Below are positions 34,893 to 43,997 of a stretch of 62,475 nucleotides of DNA, one piece after another. Origin of the DNA: NIOZ-UU13 sp964444135 (GTDB lineage: Bacteria > Planctomycetota > Phycisphaerae > Sedimentisphaerales > Anaerobacaceae); contig CAYUFX010000015.1 of NCBI GenBank assembly GCA_964444135.1, forward strand, positions 1-62,475, written 5' to 3'. Numbering within the stretch: the stretch's first letter is position 1; every line of letters begins with the position of its first letter. Under the pieces are notes generated by a model that saw nothing but the letters and a program-made list of their open reading frames with translations, was not told the DNA's origin and searched no databases. The position numbers were made by a program, and so were the translations under genes.

Positions 34893-35843
34893 ATGAAGAA
34901 GCAATTGTGCCAGGTAAAACTGGACGATTTTGCTCGCTCGTTTGGCACGACCATAGAGGATATCCCCCACGATTGCCGGGAACAAATCGCTAAAAGTGAT
35001 TTCAAATACAGAATACTTGCAGAAGAGGAACGCGATAGGGTTATTCTGGATGTTCTCAGGAGAATAGAGTCGGATAAGCAGATTGTCGGCATAGAGGAAA
35101 GGCGGAATACCTGGGAGCGCGGTTGGTCGGAAAACCTACAGGAGTTTCTTAAGAGCGGCAATAACTTAAATAAACTGGTCCCTAAGTTCTTTAGGCCTAA
35201 TCAGACAATAAGACTCAATCAGAATTACATCATACCCTCCAATCCCAACTTTGAACTTGATTACTTTTCGGTTTTTAGGCTTTGGCTCTTCAGAAAGTAT
35301 CTAAAGGATTTTGACTCTATCTATGAATTTGGTTGTGGAACTGGATTCAACCTGGCCGTGTTAGCACAGTTATATCCTGAAAAAAAGTTATACGGATTAG
35401 ATTTTGTACCTTCCTCGGTTGCCCTAGTGAATAAGCTTGGTGAAACTTATAATTGGAATATAAGCGGGCACCTTTTTGATATGCTGGATCCAGATGAGAG
35501 TTTTAAGATAGATAGTAATAGTGTAGTTTTCACCATTGCTACGATAGAACAATTAGCCAGCAATTGCGAACTGTTCTTACAATTCATTTTGAGACGCCCC
35601 CCCGAGCTATGCCTGCAAGTGGAGCCGACCATTGAACTATACGATGAAAATAATCTTATTGATTATCTGGCCATGGAGTTCCACAGAAAGCGGGGCTATA
35701 CGGAGAACTACTTAACTCTTTTGAGAGAATTGGAAACACAAAATAGAGTTAAGGTATTAAAGTCCAAAAGGTTATTCTTTGGCAGTCTATATCATGAAGC
35801 ATATTCATATATAATATGGAAACCAAGGAAACAAAAAACATGA
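34893..35843 (+). CDS. class I SAM-dependent methyltransferase-like protein, paralog 2
   Basis: 316 residues, about 60 percent identical by eye to the product of 20832-21779 over its whole length, including the uncharacterised N-terminal region (DFARSFGTTIEDIPHDC). SAM motif I IYEFGCGTGFNLAVLAQLYP is intact, as is EPTIELYDENN. It follows a Tyr-less SDR, as paralog 1 precedes one, so these families probably act in the same pathway and were duplicated together or acquired twice. Confidence 0.78.
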   Translation: MKKQLCQVKLDDFARSFGTTIEDIPHDCREQIAKSDFKYRILAEEERDRVILDVLRRIESDKQIVGIEERRNTWERGWSENLQEFLKSGNNLNKLVPKFFRPNQTIRLNQNYIIPSNPNFELDYFSVFRLWLFRKYLKDFDSIYEFGCGTGFNLAVLAQLYPEKKLYGLDFVPSSVALVNKLGETYNWNISGHLFDMLDPDESFKIDSNSVVFTIATIEQLASNCELFLQFILRRPPELCLQVEPTIELYDENNLIDYLAMEFHRKRGYTENYLTLLRELETQNRVKVLKSKRLFFGSLYHEAYSYIIWKPRKQKT

Positions 35844-35862
35844 CGGAGAATCCTAAAACCTT

Positions 35863-36777
35863 ATGAATCGAGTCCCTACTATTGACGATTATTTAAAGGT
35901 CTCTGCCCACCCTCTCAGGCAAGTAGGAGGTCGCTGCAAGGCTATTAAATGGAGATGCGATTCAGCGCATCCACTTGTAACTATTTTTACTGCTGTGAAA
36001 AATCGAAAGGATACGTTACCACAAACAATAATGTCGGTATTGAGTCAAAGCTATCCAAACATAGAATACATTATCGTCGATGGCGCATCTACAGACGGCA
36101 CCTTAGAAGTAATCAAGCAATTTGATGATAGAATCGATTTGTGGATCAGCGAACCGGACTGCGGAACATCTGATGCATTTAATAAAGCAATAAGTATGGC
36201 ACAAGGCGATTTTATATTTTGGCTGGCATCGGATGACTGGATAGGCCCTGATTTTATTGAAACGGCGGTCCAGACGCTTTTGAGGTCAGGCGCCGATTTT
36301 GTTTTTGGAGATATGGTGATGTACAACAATGGTGATGCCGTCGCCATATGCAAAGGTGAAAAAGACTACGTGAAATCGCTAATGTCGGGAAACCCACGTT
36401 TTAATTATCCAAGTATGGTAATAAAAAGAGAATGCTACCAAAAGGTGGGACTACTTGACACTACTTACAGAATTATCAATGACTATGAGTGGACCTTGCG
36501 CTTGCACCTACGTGGCGGCAAGGGTTCCTACAATAGTTCTCTTTTAGTCCATAGAAGAGTTGGGGGCTTTGGAGAGAGTCACCCTGTTCGGAGTGTCTTG
36601 GAACATCTAAGACTATCGAGACAACATGGATTGCCGATGGCCAAAGCCATAGCTATTTATTTAGAATGTTTTGTGCGTAGAGGAGTGGGACATCTCACTA
36701 AATTGTTTTTGCCTGAAATTGTCTATACAAAGCTCAAGCGCACTGTGCGGAGAGGTGATTCGGTTCCTCTGGATTGA
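35863..36777 (+). CDS. family 2 glycosyltransferase
   Basis: 304 residues with textbook GT2 motifs: VTIFTAVKNRKDTLPQTIMS, IIVDGASTDGTLEVI, SEPDCGTSDAFNKAISMAQG, and the metal-binding ASDDW. ATG 35863 lies 20 bases after methyltransferase paralog 2. Sugar specificity unknown. Confidence 0.9.
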   Translation: MNRVPTIDDYLKVSAHPLRQVGGRCKAIKWRCDSAHPLVTIFTAVKNRKDTLPQTIMSVLSQSYPNIEYIIVDGASTDGTLEVIKQFDDRIDLWISEPDCGTSDAFNKAISMAQGDFIFWLASDDWIGPDFIETAVQTLLRSGADFVFGDMVMYNNGDAVAICKGEKDYVKSLMSGNPRFNYPSMVIKRECYQKVGLLDTTYRIINDYEWTLRLHLRGGKGSYNSSLLVHRRVGGFGESHPVRSVLEHLRLSRQHGLPMAKAIAIYLECFVRRGVGHLTKLFLPEIVYTKLKRTVRRGDSVPLD

Positions 36778-36839
36778 CGCGTCCCGCTCTTTCTCCAAGG
36801 CTACCGTTTTATCTGTCACTAAAAAAGTTTGATTAGCTT

Positions 36840-37955
36840 ATGGAGAAAACGATGACAAAGCCCAAAGTCGCTTTAATTACAGGTATTACAGGGCAAGATG
36901 GGGCATATCTCGCCGAATTTCTTTTGGATAAAGGCTACATAGTTCACGGTATGAGACGGCGTACGTCCCTTTTTAATACTGGCCGGATAGACCATCTTTT
37001 GCATGATGTCCATGAACACAATGTTCGCCTTTTCCTTCACCATGGCGACATGACAGATTCATCCAGCCTTATCCGAGTCATCCGGCAGACGCAACCTGAT
37101 GAAATATACAATCTGGCGGCTCAGAGCCATGTCGCTGTGTCATTTGAAGAACCTGAATATACTGCCAATTCTGATGCGTTGGGAGCTCTTCGGGTACTTG
37201 AGGCAATACGGATACTTGGGCTGGAGCAAAAGACACGCTATTATCAAGCTTCCACTTCTGAACTTTTTGGTCTTGTACAAGAGATTCCTCAGAAGGAAAC
37301 AACCACATTTTATCCCCGCTCGCCATATGCAGTTGCAAAGCTTTACGCCTATTGGATCACGGTAAACTATCGGGAAGCGTATGGTATATACGCCTGCAAT
37401 GGTATCTTGTATAACCACGAGTCTCCGGTACGCGGCGAGCTCTTTGTGAGCCGCAAGATCACTCGGGCGCTGTCTCGTATTAAGCTCGGCGTACAGAAGT
37501 GCCTCTATCTCGGTAATCTGAACGCAAAACGTGACTGGGGCCACGTGAGAGATTACGTCGAGGCGCAATGGCTAATGCTACAGCAGTCAGAACCGGAAGA
37601 CCTTGTGATTGCTACCGGAGAACAGCACAGCGTGCGCGAATTCGTCGAATTGGCGGCAGCCGAACTCGGCATTCAAGTCACATGGAAAGGGGATGGGATA
37701 AACGAGAAAGGTTATACCTGGGAAGGCCGCCATATTGTTGCTGTGGATCCTCGCTACTTCCGGCCAACAGAGGTAGAAACGCTCCTTGGCGATGCGAGCA
37801 AGGCAAAGGCCAAGTTAGGATGGGTTCCCAAGATTAGTTTCCGTGAACTTGTTGCCGAAATGGTACGAGAGGACTTGAGGGAAGCCGAACGGCACGAACT
37901 GGTCAAGAATCATGGCTCGGAACTTGTCAAGCACTATGAGACAGTTCCTTTGTGA
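36840..37955 (+). CDS. gmd: GDP-mannose 4,6-dehydratase
   Basis: About 367-371 residues, the usual Gmd length, with GITGQDGAYLAEFLLDKGY, MRRRTSLFNTGRIDHL, NLAAQSHVAVSFEEPEYTA, catalytic SPYAVAKLYAYW and NHESPVRGELFVSRKITRA. Forms GDP-4-keto-6-deoxy-D-mannose (or the heptose analogue if the GDP-heptose of hddAC is the substrate). ATG 36852 (MTKPKVALITG) has GGAG six bases upstream and may be the true start; 36840 is the longer alternative. Confidence 0.93.
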   Translation: MEKTMTKPKVALITGITGQDGAYLAEFLLDKGYIVHGMRRRTSLFNTGRIDHLLHDVHEHNVRLFLHHGDMTDSSSLIRVIRQTQPDEIYNLAAQSHVAVSFEEPEYTANSDALGALRVLEAIRILGLEQKTRYYQASTSELFGLVQEIPQKETTTFYPRSPYAVAKLYAYWITVNYREAYGIYACNGILYNHESPVRGELFVSRKITRALSRIKLGVQKCLYLGNLNAKRDWGHVRDYVEAQWLMLQQSEPEDLVIATGEQHSVREFVELAAAELGIQVTWKGDGINEKGYTWEGRHIVAVDPRYFRPTEVETLLGDASKAKAKLGWVPKISFRELVAEMVREDLREAERHELVKNHGSELVKHYETVPL

Positions 37956-38126
37956 AATTAAGCTCTAAAGAATAAATTTTTTTGGCAGGTTGTTTTAGAA
38001 TCTCTTTCGGCGGATTAATCCAAACGGCCTGAGGTGGCAATGCTGCCAGAGGTTCCCTGCGCTCTTCATCACTAAAATATCTTAAGACGACAAAAACTTT
38101 CATAAAGAAATTAAAAGGGAAATGCG

Positions 38127-38840
38127 ATGACTATGGAAGTTTTGCAAGATAAATTACAAATAAGGAAAGCACGTCAAGAGCTGGTAAACAAGGGAGTGTC
38201 TCTTGTCGAATCTCCATTGCGATCTCTAATGAGAAAATTCAGGCTTGTACATGGGGTGGCGACGGGGCATAGGGTAAAGAGTTGGGATGTGTTGTCAACA
38301 TTGAATTTTATAGAGCAATATATTGCAAAGGATGACCCGATACTCGATATTGGGTGCTTTGCTTCCGAGGTGATAGTGGCGTTGCACAAATTGGGCTATT
38401 CAAATTTAACAGGTGTAGACTTGAATCCAGACCTGCGGAAAATGCCACATCAAGATTCCATCCGGTATGAAATCAGTGATTTCATGCACACGAAGTTTGA
38501 AGATGCCTCGTTCCAGGCGATTACATCAATCTCGGTAATTGAACATGGTTTTGACGGGCAATCGTTGCTGAAAGAGATGTCGCGCCTCTTGAAGCCAGGT
38601 GGCTACTTCATCGCGTCGTTCGATTACTGGCCGGAAAAAATTGATACAACAGGCATAATTTATTTCGGAATGGATTGGAAGATTGTTTCCAAGGATGAAA
38701 TTGTTGATTTCATCTCTGAAGCAGCAGGTTATGGCTTATTTCCAATCGGTGAGATGATGTATGGCAGCAAAGATAAGCCGATTTACTGTGGGGGAAAGCA
38801 ATATACCTTTGCGTGGTTGGTGCTTACAAGGTCTGCCTGA
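38127..38840 (+). CDS. class I SAM-dependent methyltransferase
   Basis: 237 residues. Motif I PILDIGCFASEVIVALHKLG, motif II GVDLNPDL, and post-II FQAITSISVIEHGFDGQSLL then LLKPGGYFIASFDYW. Ribosome-binding site AAGGGA before ATG 38127. Its stop is two bases from the start of the following glycosyltransferase. Probably methylates the sugar or chain transferred by neighbours. Confidence 0.85.
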   Translation: MTMEVLQDKLQIRKARQELVNKGVSLVESPLRSLMRKFRLVHGVATGHRVKSWDVLSTLNFIEQYIAKDDPILDIGCFASEVIVALHKLGYSNLTGVDLNPDLRKMPHQDSIRYEISDFMHTKFEDASFQAITSISVIEHGFDGQSLLKEMSRLLKPGGYFIASFDYWPEKIDTTGIIYFGMDWKIVSKDEIVDFISEAAGYGLFPIGEMMYGSKDKPIYCGGKQYTFAWLVLTRSA

Positions 38841-38842
38841 AT

Positions 38843-39934
38843 ATGCGAGTGTTACTAATCACAGGCTCTTATCCGCCAATGAGATGTGGGGTTGGCGACT
38901 ACAGTCACAATTTGGTGGAAGCACTCGCCGTTGATCCGGAAATCCATGTTGGTGTACTTACAAGTGTCTCTGGTGGGGAGATGGGTAAAGCTGATGAGAT
39001 TGAAATTTTTCCTGTAATAAAAAGATGGAGCTTTTTAGAAGCACAGAAGGTCATGAAAATCATCCGGCACTGGTCGCCGGATATTGTACATGTTCAATAT
39101 CCGATACAGGGCGATGTCAAAGGTTTATTGCCCTGGTTGTTGCCGATGATTTCCTTTTTTATGGGAAAGAAGGTTGTGCAGACTTGGCACGAAGGATATA
39201 GCAGACGAAATGCGCCGAAGCTTTTTTTAAAATGGATTATTCCCAGCAGATTGGTATTTGTGCGCCTTCAGTATAAGGGGAATTTACATCCCACATTGCG
39301 TTGGGCCTTATGGAAAAAAAAGGCCGTATTCATACCAAATGCATCGGCTATTTCGCGCGTTGACCTAAACGAGCAGGAAAAGGATGTATTAAAAAAGCAA
39401 TATTTGAAAAAACAGAAACGGTTGGTTGTTTTCTTTGGCTTCGTATATCCCCACAAGGGTGTTGAGTTGTTATTTGAAATTGCTGATCCTTCTTCAGACC
39501 AGATTGTGATAGCTGGAGAAGTTGATGAAAAAGGAGATTATCCGCACGAAATTATGAGGCGCGCCTCGGTTGAACCATGGATAGAAAAGGTGACCATCAC
39601 CGGTTTTCTTCCCGCTGCTGATGTGGCGGCGTTATTGGCGGTTGCGGATGCTGTGATCCTGCCTTTCCGGACTGGCGGCGGCGAATGGAATACCTCAATT
39701 CATGGAGGGGTATTAAATGGGGCGTTTGTAATAACGACATCGCTAACCCAAAGCGGGTATGACAAAAAACGTAATGTGTACTTCGCAAAAGTGGATGGCA
39801 TTCAAGAGATGAGGTCGGCTCTCGCTACCTATGCAGGAATGCGGCGCGGATATGATGCTGATATTGATAGAGATGAATGGCGGCAAATTGCAGACGAGCA
39901 CCATTCGTTATATGAGAGTCTTTTGTCTGAATGA
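38843..39934 (+). CDS. family 4-type glycosyltransferase
   Basis: About 363 residues from ATG 38843 (MRVLLITGSYPPMRCGVGDY); a GTG at 38813 in frame overlaps the previous gene. N-terminal donor-independent half with VEALAVDP and DIVHVQYPIQGD; C-terminal GT-B half with VFFGFVYPHKGVELLFEIAD, VTITGFLP and ILPFRTGGGEWNTSIHGGVL. The classic EX7E is modified in this subfamily. Adds one sugar of unknown type. Confidence 0.85.
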   Translation: MRVLLITGSYPPMRCGVGDYSHNLVEALAVDPEIHVGVLTSVSGGEMGKADEIEIFPVIKRWSFLEAQKVMKIIRHWSPDIVHVQYPIQGDVKGLLPWLLPMISFFMGKKVVQTWHEGYSRRNAPKLFLKWIIPSRLVFVRLQYKGNLHPTLRWALWKKKAVFIPNASAISRVDLNEQEKDVLKKQYLKKQKRLVVFFGFVYPHKGVELLFEIADPSSDQIVIAGEVDEKGDYPHEIMRRASVEPWIEKVTITGFLPAADVAALLAVADAVILPFRTGGGEWNTSIHGGVLNGAFVITTSLTQSGYDKKRNVYFAKVDGIQEMRSALATYAGMRRGYDADIDRDEWRQIADEHHSLYESLLSE

Positions 39935-40023
39935 CTTGTTTTAGTCGCGAAAGAGCAATAGAAAATAAATTTAAACTGAAGGTCAGTCATTTTTTGGCTC
40001 GTCTTTTGAATAGTTGATATTCG

Positions 40024-40980
40024 ATGAAAACGGGGCTGGTCACCGGAATTGCTGGCCAGGATGGTTCATATCTGGCAGAACTTCTCGTTACCAAGGGATA
40101 TCGTGTCGTTGGTGCCGCGAGGGATGTGCAGAGAATTTCTGATTTTCTTTCTTCCTCACTTATGAGCAGAGTCGAGTTGGTTGAGTGGGATATGCTGAAC
40201 CCGGTAGCGATGGTGGATGTTTTGTTGCGCTATCAACCTGCCGAAGTATATAACTATGCAGCCTATTCATCCGGGGTGGGGATGTTCGATGACGCTGTTG
40301 GCATCGGTGAGGTGAATGGGCTCGCGGTTGTGCGCATCCTGGAGGCCATTCGTGAGGCCGATACGAATATCCGCTTTTGTCAGGCATCGAGCAGCGAGAT
40401 GTTTGGCGACGCAATTGAAAGTCCCCAGTCGGAAGAAACGCGATTTCAGCCGCGCAGTCCTTATGGTGCCGCAAAACTTTATGCGCACTCGATGTTCCGG
40501 ATTTACCGCCAGCGCTATGGGCTGTTTGCGTGCTCGGCGATCCTGTTCAATCACGAGAGCCCGCGCCGTGGCTTGGGTTTCGTTACGAGAAAGATCGCCC
40601 ACGAAGCAGCGAAGATCAAGCTGGGGCTGGCGAATGAGCTTCGCCTCGGCAATCTCGATGCGCGCCGGGACTGGGGGTTTGCGGGAGATTATGTGCGCGC
40701 CATGTGGCTGATGTTGCAGCAGCCGCATGCTGGGGATTATGTAGTGGCTACCGGGGAAACGCACTCGGTGCGAGAAATTTGCGAAATCGCATTTGGGCAT
40801 TTGGGGTTGGATTATCGCGACTATGTGCGGGAGGATGCTGCCGCGTATCGTCCCGCTGAATCAGTGCAGTTGGTGGGGAACTCCGAGAGGGCGAGAAAAC
40901 AATTGGGCTGGGTGCCTGAGGTAGGGTTTCGCGAGATGGTGAGCATGATGGTAGATGCCGATCTGCGTAAGCTGCATTGA
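40024..40980 (+). CDS. GDP-mannose 4,6-dehydratase-like SDR (Gmd/GDP-heptose dehydratase type)
   Basis: 318 residues, shorter than Gmd: GIAGQDGSYLAELLVTKGY, QASSSEMFG, catalytic SPYGAAKLYAHS, FNHESPRRGLGFVTRKIAHE. It clearly belongs to the Gmd branch but lacks about 50 residues and has a divergent substrate loop, so another GDP-sugar (for example GDP-manno-heptose) or partner reductase activity is possible. Base composition is more GC-rich than the flanking genes. Its stop overlaps the frame of the C-methyltransferase. Confidence 0.85.
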   Translation: MKTGLVTGIAGQDGSYLAELLVTKGYRVVGAARDVQRISDFLSSSLMSRVELVEWDMLNPVAMVDVLLRYQPAEVYNYAAYSSGVGMFDDAVGIGEVNGLAVVRILEAIREADTNIRFCQASSSEMFGDAIESPQSEETRFQPRSPYGAAKLYAHSMFRIYRQRYGLFACSAILFNHESPRRGLGFVTRKIAHEAAKIKLGLANELRLGNLDARRDWGFAGDYVRAMWLMLQQPHAGDYVVATGETHSVREICEIAFGHLGLDYRDYVREDAAAYRPAESVQLVGNSERARKQLGWVPEVGFREMVSMMVDADLRKLH

Positions 40981-41012
40981 GCAGAATAAAGTTAAAGGAC
41001 AGGGACAAAGTA

Positions 41013-42332
41013 ATGTATAAAAAAATCGAAAAGTGCAGGATTTGTGGCAATACGCGTCTGGAGCGAGTGTTCGATTTGGGAGAGCAAATGCTGACCGGTG
41101 TGTTCCCGCGTGAAAAAGGGGCGAAAGTCACGACCGGGCCGCTTCGTCTAGTGAAATGCATAGGGGGCGATGAGGTCTGTGGACTGTTGCAGCTTGAGCA
41201 TTCCTACGATTTGGGGGAGCTGTACGGCGAGAACTATGGCTATCGCTCCAGCCTCAATGCCAGCATGGTGGCGCATCTTCACAGCAAGGTGAAAAAAATC
41301 CTTGGGCAGGTTGAGTTGCGCGAAGGCGATCTCGTTATCGATATTGGCAGTAACGACAGCACGACGTTGCAGGCGTATCCATCCTCCGGCCAGATCCTGG
41401 TTGGTATCGATCCGACCGGCGTCAAATTTCACAACTATTACCCGCCGCACATTCAATTGATCCCGGATTTCTTTTCTTCCGCCCTATTGAAAGAGCGTTT
41501 TCCTGAACAGAAGGCAAAGGTGATCACTTCGTTCTCTATGTTCTACGATTTGGAAGACCCGATAGGTTTTATGCGGCAAGTGTATGATGTGCTTGCAGAC
41601 GATGGGCTTTGGGTCTTCGAACAAAGCTATATGCCGACAATGCTCGAGAAAAATTCCTACGACACTGTCTGCCATGAGCATCTTGAGTTCTATGCGCTAC
41701 GCCAGATCAAATGGATGGCGGATGAGGTTGGCCTGAGAATTATTGATGTTGAGTTCAACGACGTTAATGGGGGCAGCTTCTCAGTAATGGTGTCGAAGGC
41801 AAATGAAGATTTGACCATCGCCCCTTCGGTGCAAAGAATTCTCGACCTGGAACAAGAGAAGGGGCTAGGCACGCTTGCACCCTATCAGGCGTTCGCTAAA
41901 CGAGCGGAAAAAACAAAAAATGATTTGTTGGAGTTTCTCAAGACTGCTCATTCTCAAGGCAAAACGGTGGCGGCAGTCGGGGCTTCTACGAAAGGAAATG
42001 TATTGCTGCAATACTGCGGGGTGACAGACAAAGATGTGCCGTTCGTTGGTGAGGTAAACGCCGAGAAGTATGGGTGCTACACCGCAGGGTCGTGGATACC
42101 AATCATTCCAGAGGACGAGTTGCTTGCTGAGAAACCGGATTATTTGATTGTTTTGCCGTGGCATTTCAGGAAGTTCTTCCAGGTGCAAGAGAAGTACAAG
42201 CAATTCAATTTGGTTTTTCCGCTGCCTAATCTGGAAGTTGTGAACGTGGATACTGATCATTCAGTAAAACCCTACCCAAAATCCGGATTACCTGGTCGTT
42301 TTGCCGTGGAATTTCAGGAAATTCTTTCTTGA
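41013..42332 (+). CDS. NDP-sugar C-methyltransferase (TylC3/NovU-like)
   Basis: About 439 residues from ATG 41013 (TTG 40977 is the longer frame). N-terminal zinc-binding CRICGNTRLERVFDLGEQ, central SAM core VIDIGSNDSTTLQAYPSSG, NSYDTVCHEHLEFYALRQIK with the conserved HEHxxxY, and the C-terminal domain VAAVGASTKGNVLLQYCG, KPDYLIVLPWHFRKFF. These enzymes C-methylate 4-keto-sugars. The last ~17 residues (KSGLPGRFAVEFQEILS) come from out-of-frame reading of a duplicated 3' end of a related gene (repeat 42278-42399), so the native C-terminus has been replaced. Confidence 0.88.
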   Translation: MYKKIEKCRICGNTRLERVFDLGEQMLTGVFPREKGAKVTTGPLRLVKCIGGDEVCGLLQLEHSYDLGELYGENYGYRSSLNASMVAHLHSKVKKILGQVELREGDLVIDIGSNDSTTLQAYPSSGQILVGIDPTGVKFHNYYPPHIQLIPDFFSSALLKERFPEQKAKVITSFSMFYDLEDPIGFMRQVYDVLADDGLWVFEQSYMPTMLEKNSYDTVCHEHLEFYALRQIKWMADEVGLRIIDVEFNDVNGGSFSVMVSKANEDLTIAPSVQRILDLEQEKGLGTLAPYQAFAKRAEKTKNDLLEFLKTAHSQGKTVAAVGASTKGNVLLQYCGVTDKDVPFVGEVNAEKYGCYTAGSWIPIIPEDELLAEKPDYLIVLPWHFRKFFQVQEKYKQFNLVFPLPNLEVVNVDTDHSVKPYPKSGLPGRFAVEFQEILS

Positions 42333-42399
42333 AAACAAGAAATTCTCCAAATCCACGCTGGTTCCTCCTGTGCTGCAACTGGTTGTATAAAGTGGCCGG
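42278..42399 (+). repeat. C-methyltransferase 3'-end repeat, copy 1
   Basis: About 122 bases that recur at 46790-46912 with roughly 85 percent identity. Read in the proper frame the repeat encodes NPDYLVVLPWNFRKFFLENK then KFSKSTLVPPVLQLVV, i.e. a second C-terminus of the C-methyltransferase family, out of frame with the gene it is fused to. Confidence 0.8.
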
Positions 42400-42550
42400 A
42401 TAGTGTTGCGCTAATTCTTCCTTCGTAATGCTACGTCCGTGAGGGCGTGGTAGTTTACATAAAAGGCGAGGAGTTTAAGGTGTTGTGGAATAGATGAGCG
42501 TGGTTGCTGTGTCTGCGAAAACTAAATGTGCGGCTGCGGAAAGGAATTGT

Positions 42551-43984
42551 ATGCGATTTAACAGAATACTTTTGGTGTCTCCGAGATTTTCTAAAGGGCG
42601 ACATCGTCTTTCTCTTCATCCGCTGTCTGGCTTGGGATATATTGCCGAGGCTTTAAAACGCGCCGGATTTGATGTTACGGCATTCGATATGAATTTGCAA
42701 TACGCCTACGAAGACCTTGAGAAAAAAATCGCCGATTTCAACCCCGACCTTATCGGTTTTACCGTTATGACCTTTGGCTATCAGGAAACTTATAATCTTA
42801 TCCATCGGCTAAAAGCAAGTCACACTGAAATGAAAATAGTGGCAGGTGGACCGCATATTTCGATGTTGAGGGAACAGGTTCTGTACGAGTGTCCGGATAT
42901 AGATTATGGAATCATCCTAGAGGGTGATAACAGCATTGTTCAACTGTGCAAGGGGGATGATTTTGAAACAATTAAGGGATTTATGTACCGGAGAGATACC
43001 CATATTATTGTTAATCCGTTTGAAGCATTTATTACCGATCTTGATTCTTTGTCATTTCCCACGTATGAGTCTTTTGAATTACTCCGATACCCGACAAGGC
43101 AAATAGGAATAGTGACTTCTCGTGGTTGTCCGTATGATTGCATTTATTGTCCTGTTATATCCGCTATCGGGAAAAAGTTCAGGCAGAGAAGTGCTCAAAG
43201 CGTTGTCAATGAAATAGAATATTGGTATGCCAAAGGATACAGAGATATCTTGATACTCGATGATAATTTCACCCTTTTCAAAAAAAGGACAGAAGATATT
43301 TGTGACCTATTGTCCCTGAAAAAAATGAAGGATATCAGGCTAAAATGCCCCAACGGAGTCCGGGCTGACCGGGTTGATTATAAGCTTTTGAAGAGAATGA
43401 GGGAAGTCGGCTTTGATATGATCGCGTTCGGCGTCGAAGCGGGCACCGAGCATGTTTTAAGAAACATTAAGAAAGGGGAAAACCTTGCAACGATAGAGGA
43501 AAGCGTAAGAAACGCCTGCAAGCTTAATTTTGATGTGGATCTTTTCTTCTTAATCGGTTCTCCGGGGGAAACGATGACTGACGTTGAAAAATCGTTTTCT
43601 TTCGCGCTACGCTATCCTGTGAGAAGTGCGAAGTTTTACAATATTATCCCGTTTCCGAAAACAGAACTTCATCGATGGTTGGAGGAAAAAAAGCTCCTTT
43701 TGCATTCTCAGGAGTATATACTTAACAATGCGTCTCATTTTATTAACGAACCCTGTTTTCACACTCCCGAAATGTCAGTACAAGAACGCAGAAAAGCATT
43801 TCGAACTGGTCAGAAAATTGAGCGGAAAATCAGGAGAAAACACATTGAAAGAAGGATCAAAATTCCTTCTGTATTCCGGCCTTTAGTCAGTATGATTCTG
43901 GTAGCTCCGTTTGTGGATTTGCTGCTCATTAACAATCGCAGTATCTTAAAAATAAAAGAGATACTTAAAAGAGTTTTTTGCTAG
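42551..43984 (+). CDS. B12-binding-domain radical SAM protein
   Basis: About 477 residues from ATG 42551, preceded by AAAGGAA; ATG 42494 in frame adds 19 residues. Cobalamin-binding-like N-terminus (HPLSGLGYIAEALKRAGFDV, IGFTVMTFGY, VAGGPHISML, GIILEGDNS) and radical SAM cluster Cys at about 193/197/200 in SRGCPYDCIYCP. C-terminal helices after ~400. AT-rich relative to the C-methyltransferase upstream. Substrate unknown; not closely similar to the one at 32392. Confidence 0.85.
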   Translation: MRFNRILLVSPRFSKGRHRLSLHPLSGLGYIAEALKRAGFDVTAFDMNLQYAYEDLEKKIADFNPDLIGFTVMTFGYQETYNLIHRLKASHTEMKIVAGGPHISMLREQVLYECPDIDYGIILEGDNSIVQLCKGDDFETIKGFMYRRDTHIIVNPFEAFITDLDSLSFPTYESFELLRYPTRQIGIVTSRGCPYDCIYCPVISAIGKKFRQRSAQSVVNEIEYWYAKGYRDILILDDNFTLFKKRTEDICDLLSLKKMKDIRLKCPNGVRADRVDYKLLKRMREVGFDMIAFGVEAGTEHVLRNIKKGENLATIEESVRNACKLNFDVDLFFLIGSPGETMTDVEKSFSFALRYPVRSAKFYNIIPFPKTELHRWLEEKKLLLHSQEYILNNASHFINEPCFHTPEMSVQERRKAFRTGQKIERKIRRKHIERRIKIPSVFRPLVSMILVAPFVDLLLINNRSILKIKEILKRVFC

Positions 43985-43997
43985 GGGCTAAATTCTT

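Noticed and set aside
37927..38103. 58-residue minus-strand frame (MKVFVVLRYFSDEERREPLA...) between gmd and a methyltransferase
   Set aside because: Protein-like composition but no family, no ribosome-binding site and wrong strand for the operon; probably chance.
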